Source: Lentisalinibacter salinarum (lineage in GTDB: Bacteria > Pseudomonadota > Gammaproteobacteria > Steroidobacterales > Woeseiaceae). Taken from it: DNA of 64,000 nucleotides. The translations under genes and the position numbers were made by a program. Below, one piece after another: positions 17,693-26,152 of the stretch. How positions within the stretch are numbered: the first letter of the stretch is position 1; every line of letters begins with the position of its first letter. Under the pieces are notes generated by a model, which was given only the letters and a program-made list of their open reading frames with translations, had not been told where the DNA came from and did not search any database. The stretch spans positions 1,178,001 to 1,242,000 of the forward strand of contig NZ_JAPDRH010000002.1 in assembly GCF_040706555.1 (NCBI RefSeq). Direction: 5' to 3'.

Positions 17693-18549
17693 TCGCCCAG
17701 CGCCGCCCGCCCGGCGTCGCGCATCGTGCGTACCAGCTGGCCGGGCCGCCGGTCCTGCATGAGCGCGGTACCCACCAGCGCGAGTCGGTAGCCGGCCGTC
17801 GCCAGCCGCACCGCATCGGCCGGCACCTGCAAACCGCTCTCGGCCACCGCCGGCGCCGCGTGGGGCAGCAGAGGTGCCAGTGCTTCCAGCCGGCTGTCGT
17901 CCACCTCCAGGGTGCGCAGGTCACGGCTGTTCACGCCGATGAGCAGGCGTCCGTCGTTGCCGCGCTCGTGAAAGCGGGGCTCGTCCAGCAGTCTGCCGCA
18001 GCGCTCCAGCTCGCCGGCATCGAAGCATTCCAGCAGCACGAACAGCTGCAGGTCCTCCGCCAGGTCGAGCATGTCGGCGAGCGCCTCGTCGTCGAGCAGT
18101 GCGGCGATCAGCAGCACGCCGCCCGCACCGGCCGCCCGGGCCTCCAGCAACTGGTAGGAATCCACCAGGAAATCCTTGCGCATGGCCGGGATGCCCCGCG
18201 GCGTCAGGGCGGCGGCCACCCGCTCCAGGTGGCCGAGATCACCGCCGAAGCGGGACGGCTCCGTCAGCACGGAGACCGCCGCGGCACCGCCCTCGGCGTA
18301 GATCTCCGCGCGGGCGACGTCGTCGTGGACGGCGCCTGCCAGGTCGACACCCACATTGACACCGAGGGCGCCGTCCCGGGGCGAGCGGTGCTTGATCTCG
18401 GCGATGATGTCGAAACGGTCCAGCACCAGGCCCGGGGGCGGTTCCCCGTCGGCGATGCGCTTGCGGAGCTCGTCGGCTGGAACCTCCCGCCGCGCCGCCT
18501 CGCAGCGCAGGCGGCTCGCCGCCGCCATCTCACGCAGGAAATCTGCCAT
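17689..18549 (-). CDS. trpC: Indole-3-glycerol phosphate synthase
   Basis: Forms indole-3-glycerol phosphate. 286 residues; FDIIAEIKHRSPRDG holds the catalytic Lys, SVLTEPSRFGGDLGHL and MRKDFLVDSYQLLEARAAGA are family motifs, and LIGVNSRDLRTLEVD, AESGLQ and VGTALMQ complete the barrel. The order trpG-trpD-trpC also occurs in pseudomonads. The gap to trpD is three bases. Monofunctional. Confidence 0.97.
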   Translation of the reverse strand: MADFLREMAAASRLRCEAARREVPADELRKRIADGEPPPGLVLDRFDIIAEIKHRSPRDGALGVNVGVDLAGAVHDDVARAEIYAEGGAAAVSVLTEPSRFGGDLGHLERVAAALTPRGIPAMRKDFLVDSYQLLEARAAGAGGVLLIAALLDDEALADMLDLAEDLQLFVLLECFDAGELERCGRLLDEPRFHERGNDGRLLIGVNSRDLRTLEVDDSRLEALAPLLPHAAPAVAESGLQVPADAVRLATAGYRLALVGTALMQDRRPGQLVRTMRDAGRAALGE

Positions 18550-18552
18550 GGC

Positions 18553-19568
18553 TCAGCCCCCGAAGCCCCGCAGACCGCTCAGTACCCGCGCCGCGCGGCC
18601 GTCATCGAGGGCGGCGGCGGCCATGGCCACGCCCTCCTCCGGCCCGGCGGCCTCGCCCGTCACCTCCAGCACCAGCGAGGCACCGAGCAGCAGCGCGTCC
18701 CGGTGGGGACCGCGGTCCTCGCCGGAAAACACGTCGCGGATGGCGGCGGCGTTCGTTTCGGCATCGCCGCCGGCCAGGTCTTCGGGGGCACAGCGTGGGA
18801 GGCCATAGTCCTCGGGCTGCCGGCGGGTCTCGGCGATGCGGCCTGGCGTGACGTCCAGCAGCAGAAACTCCCCGCAGGGGGTGGCCTCGTCCCAGCCGGG
18901 CTCGCCATGCACCACGAAGGCGCGCTCGATCTCCATGCCGGCCAGCGTCGCAGCCATGAGCTGCGCCGCCTCCTCGCTGAAGGCGCCTATGAGGTGGTAG
19001 GGCGGGGCAGCCGGGTTGGCCAGCGGCCCGAGCAGGTTGAACACCGTGCGCACGCCCATGGCGCCGCGGATGGGGGCGATGGCCTTCATGGCCGGATGGT
19101 AGTAGGGGGCGAACAGGAAGGTGAAGCCTGTCGCCTCCAGGCACTCCACCGCGGCGGCTTCGTCCAGCGGCAGCGTGAGGCCCAGAGTCTCCAGCACGTC
19201 GGCGCTGCCGCAGCGCGAGGACACCGAGCGATTGCCGTGCTTCACCACCCGGGCGCCGCAGGCGGCGGCGAGCAGGCCGGTGCCGGTGGACAGGTTCAGG
19301 CTGCCGGAGCCGTCACCGCCGGTGCCCACCGTGTCTACGGTGGGCGCGCCGGGCGGGATGCCCGGATCCCGGGCGAGTTCGCGCATGGCGGCAGCGAAGC
19401 CCCGGATCTCCTCCGCGGTCTCGCCCTTCGCGCGCAGCCCGGCCAGCAGGGCGCCGGCGAGCGCCTGGGGATAAGCATCCTCCGCCAGCGCGTGCATCAG
19501 CCCGTGCGCCTCCTGCTCCGAGAGGTGCTCGCCTTCGAGCAGGCGCTCCAGCAATCGGCTGCCCTCGC

Positions 19569-19572
<4 letters not shown>
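18553..19572 (-). CDS. trpD: Anthranilate phosphoribosyltransferase
   Basis: Transfers phosphoribose to anthranilate. 339 residues from a TTG start at 19572 that overlaps the trpG stop (TTGA). This start gives the family N-terminus LLERLLEGEHLSEQEAHGLM; the frame stays open upstream, but only as antisense-like reading through trpG. Core motifs are DTVGTGGDGSGSLNLSTG (PRPP and metal), KHGNRSVSSRCGSADVLE, and RTVFNLLGPLANPA. A rare start codon plus overlap suggests that trpD translation depends on ribosomes finishing trpG. Confidence 0.94.
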
Positions 19573-20198
<626 letters not shown>

Positions 20199-20200
20199 GA

Positions 20201-21592
20201 CTAGAGCCCCTCCTTCGCCATGTCCAGTGCCCGGCGGAGGATGGCGCTCTTCGCCATCACCTCCTCGTACTCGCGCGCCGGCACGCTGTCGGCCACCAGG
20301 CCCGCGCCGGCCTGGAAGCGGTACTGGCCGTCGCGGAACACCATCGTGCGGATCGTGATGGCCTGGTCCATGTCGCCGCCGTGGCCGAAATAGCCCACCG
20401 TGCCTGCGTACAGGCCGCGGCCCACCGGCTCCATGGCGTCGATGATCTCCATGGCCCGGACCTTCGGCGCACCCACCAGCGTGCCTGCCGGGAAAGCGGC
20501 GGCGAACAGATCGAACGCATCCCGGTCCTCCGCCAGCGTTCCCTGCACGCCGCTCACGATGTGCATGACGTGGCTGTAGCGCTCGATGGAGAGGTACGGA
20601 TCCACGTGTACACTGCCGGCCTCGGCGACGCGGCCGAGATCGTTACGGGCGAGGTCCACCAGCATCACGTGTTCGGCGATCTCCTTGGGGTCGGCCAGCA
20701 GCCGCTGCTCGTTGGCCCGGTCTTCGGCCGTGGTCGCTCCGCGCGGCAGGGTGCCGGCGATGGGTCGGAGAGAGGCCCGCCGCCCGTTCAGCCGCACCAG
20801 CGCCTCCGGCGAGGAGCCCACCACCTGCAGGTCGCCGAGATCCACGAAGAAGAGATAGGGAGAGGGGTTCAGCAGCCGCAGCGCGCGGTAGGCCTCGAAG
20901 GGCGAGACCGTGCTGGCGCCCGAGAAGCACACCGACAGGACGATCTGGTAGATATCGCCGGCCGCAATGTGCTCCTTGGCCTGCTCCACCGCCGCCATGT
21001 AATCCTCCGGCGAGACGCTGGCGGTGGCATCCTCCACCCGGCCGCCGGCCTCCTGGGCGTCCTGCGGCACGGCACCCCGCAGCCGGCCGATCACCTCCGT
21101 GCGCAGCGCCCGCCGCTCGGACTCGGAGCCCGCGTGCAACAGGGCGGCCCGACGGGTGAGGTGATCGAACACCAGCAGGGACTCCGGCGCCACGTAGGCG
21201 GCCAGCGGCATGCCCTCCTGGACCGGCGGACCGTCCGGCAGACGCTCGAACCAGCGCACCAGGTCGTAGCCGGAGACGCCGACCAGTCCGCCGGTGAACG
21301 GCAGCTCTTCGGCCTCCGGCGCAAGCCGGGGCACGCCGGCCAGCGCCTGGCGCAGGCCGTCGAGCAGTTCATCCCGGCCCCGGGGCAGCGGCCGCGACTC
21401 GCCGTCCACCCGGAAACCGTCGGCATCCAGCCGCACCTCGCGGCCCGGCCCGAAACCGAGGAAGGAATAGCGCGCCAGACGCTCTCCGCCCTCCACGCTC
21501 TCGAGCAGGAAACGCGGGCCGAGATCCGCCAGCTTCAGCCAGGCCGATACCGGCGTGTCCAGATCGGCGGTTATGTCGAAGGGGCCCTGCAT
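20201..21592 (-). CDS. trpE: Anthranilate synthase component I
   Basis: Converts chorismate to anthranilate, the first committed step. 463 residues, with the tryptophan feedback-site motif FLLESVEGGERLARYSFLG near residues 30-48 and the chorismate-binding half (DIYQIVLS, SPEALVRL, PIAGTLPRGATTAEDRAN, LVDLARNDLGRVAE, PAGTLVGAPKVRAMEIID). First structural gene behind the trpL attenuator, so it is controlled both by transcript termination and by product inhibition. The TrpE rather than PabB call rests on the LLES motif and the operon. Confidence 0.96.
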   Translation of the reverse strand: MQGPFDITADLDTPVSAWLKLADLGPRFLLESVEGGERLARYSFLGFGPGREVRLDADGFRVDGESRPLPRGRDELLDGLRQALAGVPRLAPEAEELPFTGGLVGVSGYDLVRWFERLPDGPPVQEGMPLAAYVAPESLLVFDHLTRRAALLHAGSESERRALRTEVIGRLRGAVPQDAQEAGGRVEDATASVSPEDYMAAVEQAKEHIAAGDIYQIVLSVCFSGASTVSPFEAYRALRLLNPSPYLFFVDLGDLQVVGSSPEALVRLNGRRASLRPIAGTLPRGATTAEDRANEQRLLADPKEIAEHVMLVDLARNDLGRVAEAGSVHVDPYLSIERYSHVMHIVSGVQGTLAEDRDAFDLFAAAFPAGTLVGAPKVRAMEIIDAMEPVGRGLYAGTVGYFGHGGDMDQAITIRTMVFRDGQYRFQAGAGLVADSVPAREYEEVMAKSAILRRALDMAKEGL

Positions 21593-21627
21593 GTCTGTCC
21601 CGGTCTCCCTTGGATTGGTCTCGTGTC

Positions 21628-21668
21628 AAAAAAAAACCCATCCCCACGGTGCTGCGGAGATGGGTTTT
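21628..21668 (-). terminator. trp attenuator (intrinsic terminator in the leader)
   Basis: Read on the minus strand, AAAACCCATC (21668-21659... pairing arm at 21659-21668) pairs perfectly with GATGGGTTTT (21633-21642), with three further inner pairs, followed by a run of nine T (21628-21636). This is a textbook factor-independent terminator placed between trpL and trpE. The 5' arm ACCCATCTCC can instead pair with GGAGAGGGT at 21701-21709, at the end of the leader-peptide gene (nine pairs, one bulged A), giving an antiterminator. Confidence 0.92.
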
Positions 21669-21690
21669 CGGTTGTCCTGTCTGGTGAACG

Positions 21691-21756
21691 CTAGCCGGCT
21701 ACCCTCTCCCGGAGAGGCCGCCACCACCAGATGCCGATTGCGTTCGGAGCGTTCAT
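21691..21756 (-). CDS. trpL: trp leader peptide with three consecutive Trp codons
   Basis: 21-codon reading frame, ATG at 21756 and TAG at 21691-21693. It encodes MNAPNAIGI, then Trp-Trp-Trp (codons 10-12, positions 21721-21729), then RPLRERVAG. The next six bases after the codon following the Trp run, CCTCTC (21712-21717), pair with GAGAGG (21703-21708), which is also part of the antiterminator. A ribosome stalled at the Trp codons would cover CCTCTC and free GGAGAGGGT to block the terminator. No Shine-Dalgarno sequence precedes the ATG. Too short for routine gene callers. Confidence 0.93.
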   Translation of the reverse strand: MNAPNAIGIWWWRPLRERVAG

Positions 21757-21766
21757 GACCGTCGGG

Positions 21767-21795
21767 AGTATCCACGGCCCCCGGCGGAGGGTCAA
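21767..21795 (-). promoter_or_regulatory. trp operon promoter (sigma70 type)
   Basis: On the minus strand TTGACC (21790-21795) and GATACT (21767-21772) are separated by exactly 17 bases, each matching consensus in most positions. Transcription should begin around 21758-21762, only a few bases before the trpL ATG at 21756. I see no convincing TrpR operator palindrome overlapping it, so attenuation may be the main control. Confidence 0.8.
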
Positions 21796-21818
21796 GCGCC
21801 ACGGGCTCCGCACTGGCC

Positions 21819-23642
21819 TCACAGGCCGTAGAGCAGCGGCAGCACCAGGGAGAAGCCGAGCCACATGATCAGCGTCAGCGGGATGCCCACCCGCAGGAAA
21901 TCCGAGAACTTGTAGCCGCCGGCACTCAGGATCAGCAGGTTGGTCTGGTAGCCGATCGGCGTGGCATAGCTCATGTTGGCACCGAACAGCACCGCAAGCA
22001 CGAAAGGCAGCGGATCCGCGTTCAGCTGCTGGGCGATGCTGATGGCGATGGGCGTGCCGATCACCGCCGCGGCATTGTTGCTGACCACGTTGGTCAGCAC
22101 GGTCATGATCAGCATGAACGCGCTCAGGATGAACGGTATCGGCATGGCGTCGGTGATGTCCACGAACTCGTGGGCGAGGTAATAGGCCATGCCGGTCTGC
22201 ATCAGCGCGCCGCCGAGCCCGAGGCTCGCGACGATGATCAGGACGACCGGGCGGCTCAGCGCATCGCTGGTGTCGCGCCAGGTGAGGCAGTTCGAGGCCA
22301 GCATCAGGCCGACGCCCGCCAGCGCGCTCACCGAGATCGGCAGCAGCCCGAACGCGGCGGTCAGTACCACGAAGGCCATGATGGCGAGCGCCCGCTTGGC
22401 CCGATGGGTGTGCGGCAGCGAGGTGGTGCCGTCCAGCACGAGCATGCTGCCGCTCGCTTTCAGCGTCTCGATCGCCTTGCGCGGGCCCTGCACCAGCAGC
22501 ACGTCGCCGGCGCGCAGGCGCACCGAGCCGATGTCGGAGGTCAGCCGCGAAGCCGGCATGCGCGCCCGGTGCAGCGCCAGCGGCAGCAGGCCGCTGGACT
22601 GGGCGAAACGCGAATCCGCCAGCGTGCGGTGATGCAGCGGCGAGCCGCGGGTGACCACCACCTCGGCCAGCTGTTGTCCCTTCGAGTCGTCTCCCGTCTG
22701 CTCCTTGCCGCCCATCCCGTGCAGGGTGGCCCCCAGCTCCCGCTCGTACTCCTTCAGGTTGTCCGGCGTGTCCTTCACGAACAGCCGGTCGCCGGGCTGC
22801 AGCTTCACCGAGGGCAGCTTGGCGACGAACAGGGACTCGCTGCGCCGGATGCGGTCGACCCGCATGCGCCCGCCTGTGCGCGCCAGCACCTCCGAGAGGG
22901 TCTTGCCGGCGGCGAAGCTGTCCTCGTCCACGTGCAGCTGGGCGCTGAAGACCCGCGGCGACGTGTCCTCCAGGGGCGGCACGCGCTCCGGCACGAGCCG
23001 CGGGCCCGCCAGCCACAGGAACAGGATGCCGACGGCGCCGACGATGGCCACCGGCAGCGCGAAATCGAACATGTCCAGCCGGGCCTGGCCCAGATCGGCG
23101 GCAATGCCGACCACCAGCAGGTTGGTCGAGGTGCCGATGGTCGTGGACATGCCGCCGAGGATGGTGGCGAAGCCCATCGGCATCAGCACGCCGGACACCG
23201 GCACCTTCGAGCGCAGCGAGGCCGCCACCAGGATGGGGAGCAGCAGCACGACGATGGGCGTGTTGTTCAGGAAGGCGCTCAGCACGGCACCGGCCACCAG
23301 GGTGAGCAGCAGCGCGATCATCGGCCGGGCCTTCCAGGCCGCGGCTATCGCGCTCGCCAGCGGCTGCAGCGCGCCCGTGGTCTCCAGGCCCTTGCCCACG
23401 ATCATGAGGGCGCACACCGCCACCAGCGCCTCGTTGCCGAAGGCGCCGAAGAAATCCGCCGGACCGAGCAGCCGCTCGCCGTCGGACGTGTACGGGAAGA
23501 TCTGGAACAGCAGTATGAGCGCGACCAGGATGCCGAGGCTCGAGCTCTCCAGAGGAATGTTGTCGCGCGTGAACAGGATCAGCGCGATCACGGTCAGTAC
23601 GAGGACCGCTATGCCGTGGGCATCGGGCGTGAGTGTTTCCAA
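21819..23642 (-). CDS. SLC13-family permease with RCK_C domains
   Basis: 607-residue inner-membrane transporter of the SLC13/DASS group (sodium-coupled anion or sulfate permeases of the SAC1/CitT type). Five or six membrane helices at the N-terminus and about six at the C-terminus flank a central cytoplasmic part (about residues 205-400) with two TrkA-C/RCK_C-like domains (for example VKLQPGDRLFVKDTP and VRLRAGDVLLVQGPRKA). The repeated FLNNTPIVVLLLP and STTIGTSTNLLV stretches match the substrate hairpins. The start is TTG with GAGG five bases before it. A TATACT box lies at 23696-23701. The substrate cannot be read; sulfate, dicarboxylate or another anion are possible. Confidence 0.88.
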   Translation of the reverse strand: METLTPDAHGIAVLVLTVIALILFTRDNIPLESSSLGILVALILLFQIFPYTSDGERLLGPADFFGAFGNEALVAVCALMIVGKGLETTGALQPLASAIAAAWKARPMIALLLTLVAGAVLSAFLNNTPIVVLLLPILVAASLRSKVPVSGVLMPMGFATILGGMSTTIGTSTNLLVVGIAADLGQARLDMFDFALPVAIVGAVGILFLWLAGPRLVPERVPPLEDTSPRVFSAQLHVDEDSFAAGKTLSEVLARTGGRMRVDRIRRSESLFVAKLPSVKLQPGDRLFVKDTPDNLKEYERELGATLHGMGGKEQTGDDSKGQQLAEVVVTRGSPLHHRTLADSRFAQSSGLLPLALHRARMPASRLTSDIGSVRLRAGDVLLVQGPRKAIETLKASGSMLVLDGTTSLPHTHRAKRALAIMAFVVLTAAFGLLPISVSALAGVGLMLASNCLTWRDTSDALSRPVVLIIVASLGLGGALMQTGMAYYLAHEFVDITDAMPIPFILSAFMLIMTVLTNVVSNNAAAVIGTPIAISIAQQLNADPLPFVLAVLFGANMSYATPIGYQTNLLILSAGGYKFSDFLRVGIPLTLIMWLGFSLVLPLLYGL

Positions 23643-23935
23643 ACCGTCCTCGCAACGTCAACCAGCAATGCGGCCGCCCCGTCGGGGGATCGCCGAGTAT
23701 ACGGGACCGCCCCCACGGCCGGACCGGGGAGTTTCTCACATCCGCTCCGCGGGCAGGACCACCCCGCGGACGGAAGCTGACACGCGGCAGCATGGCGGCG
23801 CCGGCGGGATTTGGGCCTCGATCGGGTTTCTGCTATGGTCGCGGCGAGTCCGCCGCGGCGCATCACCGCTGCCCGGCCGGCGCCTGGCCACCCTTGCAGG
23901 GCCACCCTTGTGGCCGCCCCTTCAGGAGTCCGCCC
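23643..23935. promoter_or_regulatory. Divergent intergenic region, SLC13 gene / small conserved gene
   Basis: About 290 bases without a supportable gene. On the minus strand TATACT (23696-23701) is a candidate -10 for the permease without a good -35. On the plus strand TTGGGC (23811-23816) and TATGGT (23834-23839) are 17 bases apart and could serve the small gene at 23936. Just before that gene the 10-mer GGCCACCCTT occurs twice in tandem (near 23886 and 23900). Confidence 0.4.
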
Positions 23936-24271
23936 ATGAGCTTCAAGCAGCTGCTGGAAACCTGGCAGAAGACGCCCCGTGTCATCCGGACCGAGAAGGA
24001 GTATGCGGTCCGCCTGCCGCTGGAGGACGCGGCCCGGCTGCACGCCCTGGAGGAGTTGTTCGGGGGCCCCGAACTGGAGCAGATCATCACCGACCTGCTG
24101 GGTGCGGCCCTCGACGAGCTGGAGGCCGCGATGCCCTACGAGCCCGGCGAACGCGTCATCCGCGAGGACGAGCAGGGCGACCCCATCTACGAGGACGCCG
24201 GCCTGACGCCGCGCTTCATCGAACTCGCCCGCAAGCATCTGCGCGCCCTGGAGAGCGCCGGCAGCGACTGA
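23936..24271 (+). CDS. Small conserved acidic protein of unknown function
   Basis: 111-residue soluble, acidic protein starting at an ATG with AGGAG nine bases upstream. It reads as MSFKQLLETWQK, then VRLPLEDAARLHALEELF, an alpha-helical stretch with LEQIITDLLGAALDELEAA, and a C-terminal DEQGDPIYEDAGLTPRFIEL motif. I recall similar short proteins in pseudomonads, sometimes labelled pilin assembly protein or type 1 pili tip component without clear basis; I do not adopt that name. No signal peptide or membrane segment. It lies 22 bases before the ABC exporter gene, so it may be co-transcribed. Confidence 0.8.
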   Translation: MSFKQLLETWQKTPRVIRTEKEYAVRLPLEDAARLHALEELFGGPELEQIITDLLGAALDELEAAMPYEPGERVIREDEQGDPIYEDAGLTPRFIELARKHLRALESAGSD

Positions 24272-24293
24272 GCCGAACGGCTCGCCCGCACCC

Positions 24294-26108
24294 ATGTCCC
24301 GCAGCACCGACGACGCCTGGGGCGCTCCCGGCGTCGGCGTATTCCGTTACAGCCGCCGGGCGATCGAACTCGTCTGGAGCACCTCCCGCCCGCTGACCGT
24401 CTGGCTGGGGCTGGCCACCGTGGCGGCCGGCCTGCTGCCGGCGGCGGTCGCCTGGGTGGGCCAGCAGATCGTGGACTCCGTGGTGGCGGCGATGCAGTCC
24501 GGTGGCGGCTACCGCGAGGCGCTCACCTGGGTGGCAGTGGAAGGCGGGCTGCTGGTGCTCACGGCCGCCAGCCAGCGCTCCATCTCGCTCTGCCAGTCCC
24601 TGCTGCGCGCCCGACTGGCGCAGCGGGTGAACACCATGATCCTGGAGAAGGCCCTGACGCTGTCGCTGGACCAGTTCGAGGATTCCGAGTTCTACGACAA
24701 GCTCACCCGGGCCCGGCGCGAGGCCTCCAGCCGGCCGCTGAGCCTCGTGAACCGCACGTTCTCGCTGGCGCAGAACGGCATCTCCCTGGTCAGCTACGCC
24801 GTGCTGCTGGTCCAGTTCTCGCCCTGGGCGGTGTTGCTCCTGGTGCTGGCCGGACTGCCGGCGTTTGTGGCCGAGACCAAGTTCTCCGGCGACGCATTCC
24901 GCCTGTTCCGCTGGCGCTCGCCGGAGTCGCGCATGCAGATGTACCTGGAGACCGTGCTGGCCCGGGAGGACCACGCCAAGGAGGTGAAGCTGTTCCGCCT
25001 GGGCCCGCTGCTGCTCGATCGCTACCGGGACATCTTCCGGCGCTTGTACCGCGAGGACCGGCGCCTCACCATCCGCCGCGAGACCTGGGGCTTCTTCCTC
25101 GGCCTCATCGGCACGGCGGCGTTCTACGGCGCCTACGCCTGGATCGCCGTAAGCACCGTGGACGGCAGCATCACCCTCGGCCAGATGACCATGTACCTGC
25201 TGCTGTTCAAGCAGGGGCAGAGCGCGGTCGCCGCCAGCCTCACCGCCATGGGCGGCATGTACGAGGACAACCTCTACCTCTCCAACCTGTACGAGTACCT
25301 GGAGCAGCCGGGCACCGTCGCCGGGGGCGAGCGCACGGCGGGGGAGGCGCCCGGCGACGGCATCCGCCTCGAGGGCGTGGGCTTCACCTACCCCGGCAAC
25401 GAGACCGCGGCGCTCACGGGCATCGACCTGCACATCGCCCCCGGGCAGAGCCTGGCCCTGGTCGGCGAGAACGGCGCCGGCAAGACGACGCTGATCAAGC
25501 TCATGACCGGCCTGTACCGGCCCACCGAGGGGCGCATCCTGCTGGACGGCACACCGCTCGCCGAGTGGGACCCGGACGCGCTTACCCGCCGCTTCGGCGT
25601 GATCTTCCAGGACTTCGCCCGTTACCAGTTCACGGTGGGCGAGAACATCGGCGCCGGCGACGTGGATCATTTCGTGGACGAAGAGCGCTGGCGCGAGGCG
25701 GCGGGCCTCGGGCTCGCCGACGCCTTCATCGAGCGGCTGCCGGCCGGCTACTCGAGCCAGCTCGGCAAGTGGTTCCGGGACGGCCAGGAACTGTCCACGG
25801 GCCAGTGGCAGAAGATCGCGCTGGCCCGGGCGTTCATGGACCGTGGCGCCGACATCCTCATCATGGACGAGCCCACCGCCTCCATGGACGCGGCCGCCGA
25901 GGCCGCCATGTTCGAGCATTTCCAGGAGCTCGCGGCCGGGCGCATCACCATACTGATCTCCCACCGTTTCTCCACGGTGCGCCGCGCGGACCGTATCCTC
26001 GTAATCCAGCACGGCCGCGTCACCGAGGCCGGCAGCCACGAAGAGCTGATGGCGCTGGGCGGGCACTACGCTACACTGTTCTCCCTGCAGGCCGAGGGCT
26101 ATCTGTGA
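24294..26108 (+). CDS. ABC exporter, fused membrane and ATPase domains
   Basis: 604-residue half-transporter. Six membrane helices occupy residues about 30-310. The nucleotide-binding domain follows: Walker A GENGAGKTTLIKLM, Q-loop VIFQDFARYQFTVGENI, signature LSTGQWQKIALARAF (the canonical LSGGQ is altered to LSTGQ), Walker B ADILIMDEPTASMD, and the switch His in ISHRFSTVRRAD. It probably works as a homodimer or with a partner elsewhere. The substrate is unknown; no peptidase C39 domain is present. The following gene encodes a lipoprotein, which may or may not be functionally linked. Confidence 0.92.
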   Translation: MSRSTDDAWGAPGVGVFRYSRRAIELVWSTSRPLTVWLGLATVAAGLLPAAVAWVGQQIVDSVVAAMQSGGGYREALTWVAVEGGLLVLTAASQRSISLCQSLLRARLAQRVNTMILEKALTLSLDQFEDSEFYDKLTRARREASSRPLSLVNRTFSLAQNGISLVSYAVLLVQFSPWAVLLLVLAGLPAFVAETKFSGDAFRLFRWRSPESRMQMYLETVLAREDHAKEVKLFRLGPLLLDRYRDIFRRLYREDRRLTIRRETWGFFLGLIGTAAFYGAYAWIAVSTVDGSITLGQMTMYLLLFKQGQSAVAASLTAMGGMYEDNLYLSNLYEYLEQPGTVAGGERTAGEAPGDGIRLEGVGFTYPGNETAALTGIDLHIAPGQSLALVGENGAGKTTLIKLMTGLYRPTEGRILLDGTPLAEWDPDALTRRFGVIFQDFARYQFTVGENIGAGDVDHFVDEERWREAAGLGLADAFIERLPAGYSSQLGKWFRDGQELSTGQWQKIALARAFMDRGADILIMDEPTASMDAAAEAAMFEHFQELAAGRITILISHRFSTVRRADRILVIQHGRVTEAGSHEELMALGGHYATLFSLQAEGYL

Positions 26109-26152
26109 GCCGCCGCCGGCCGGAGATGACACCGTTGCACGGAGCCGAATAC

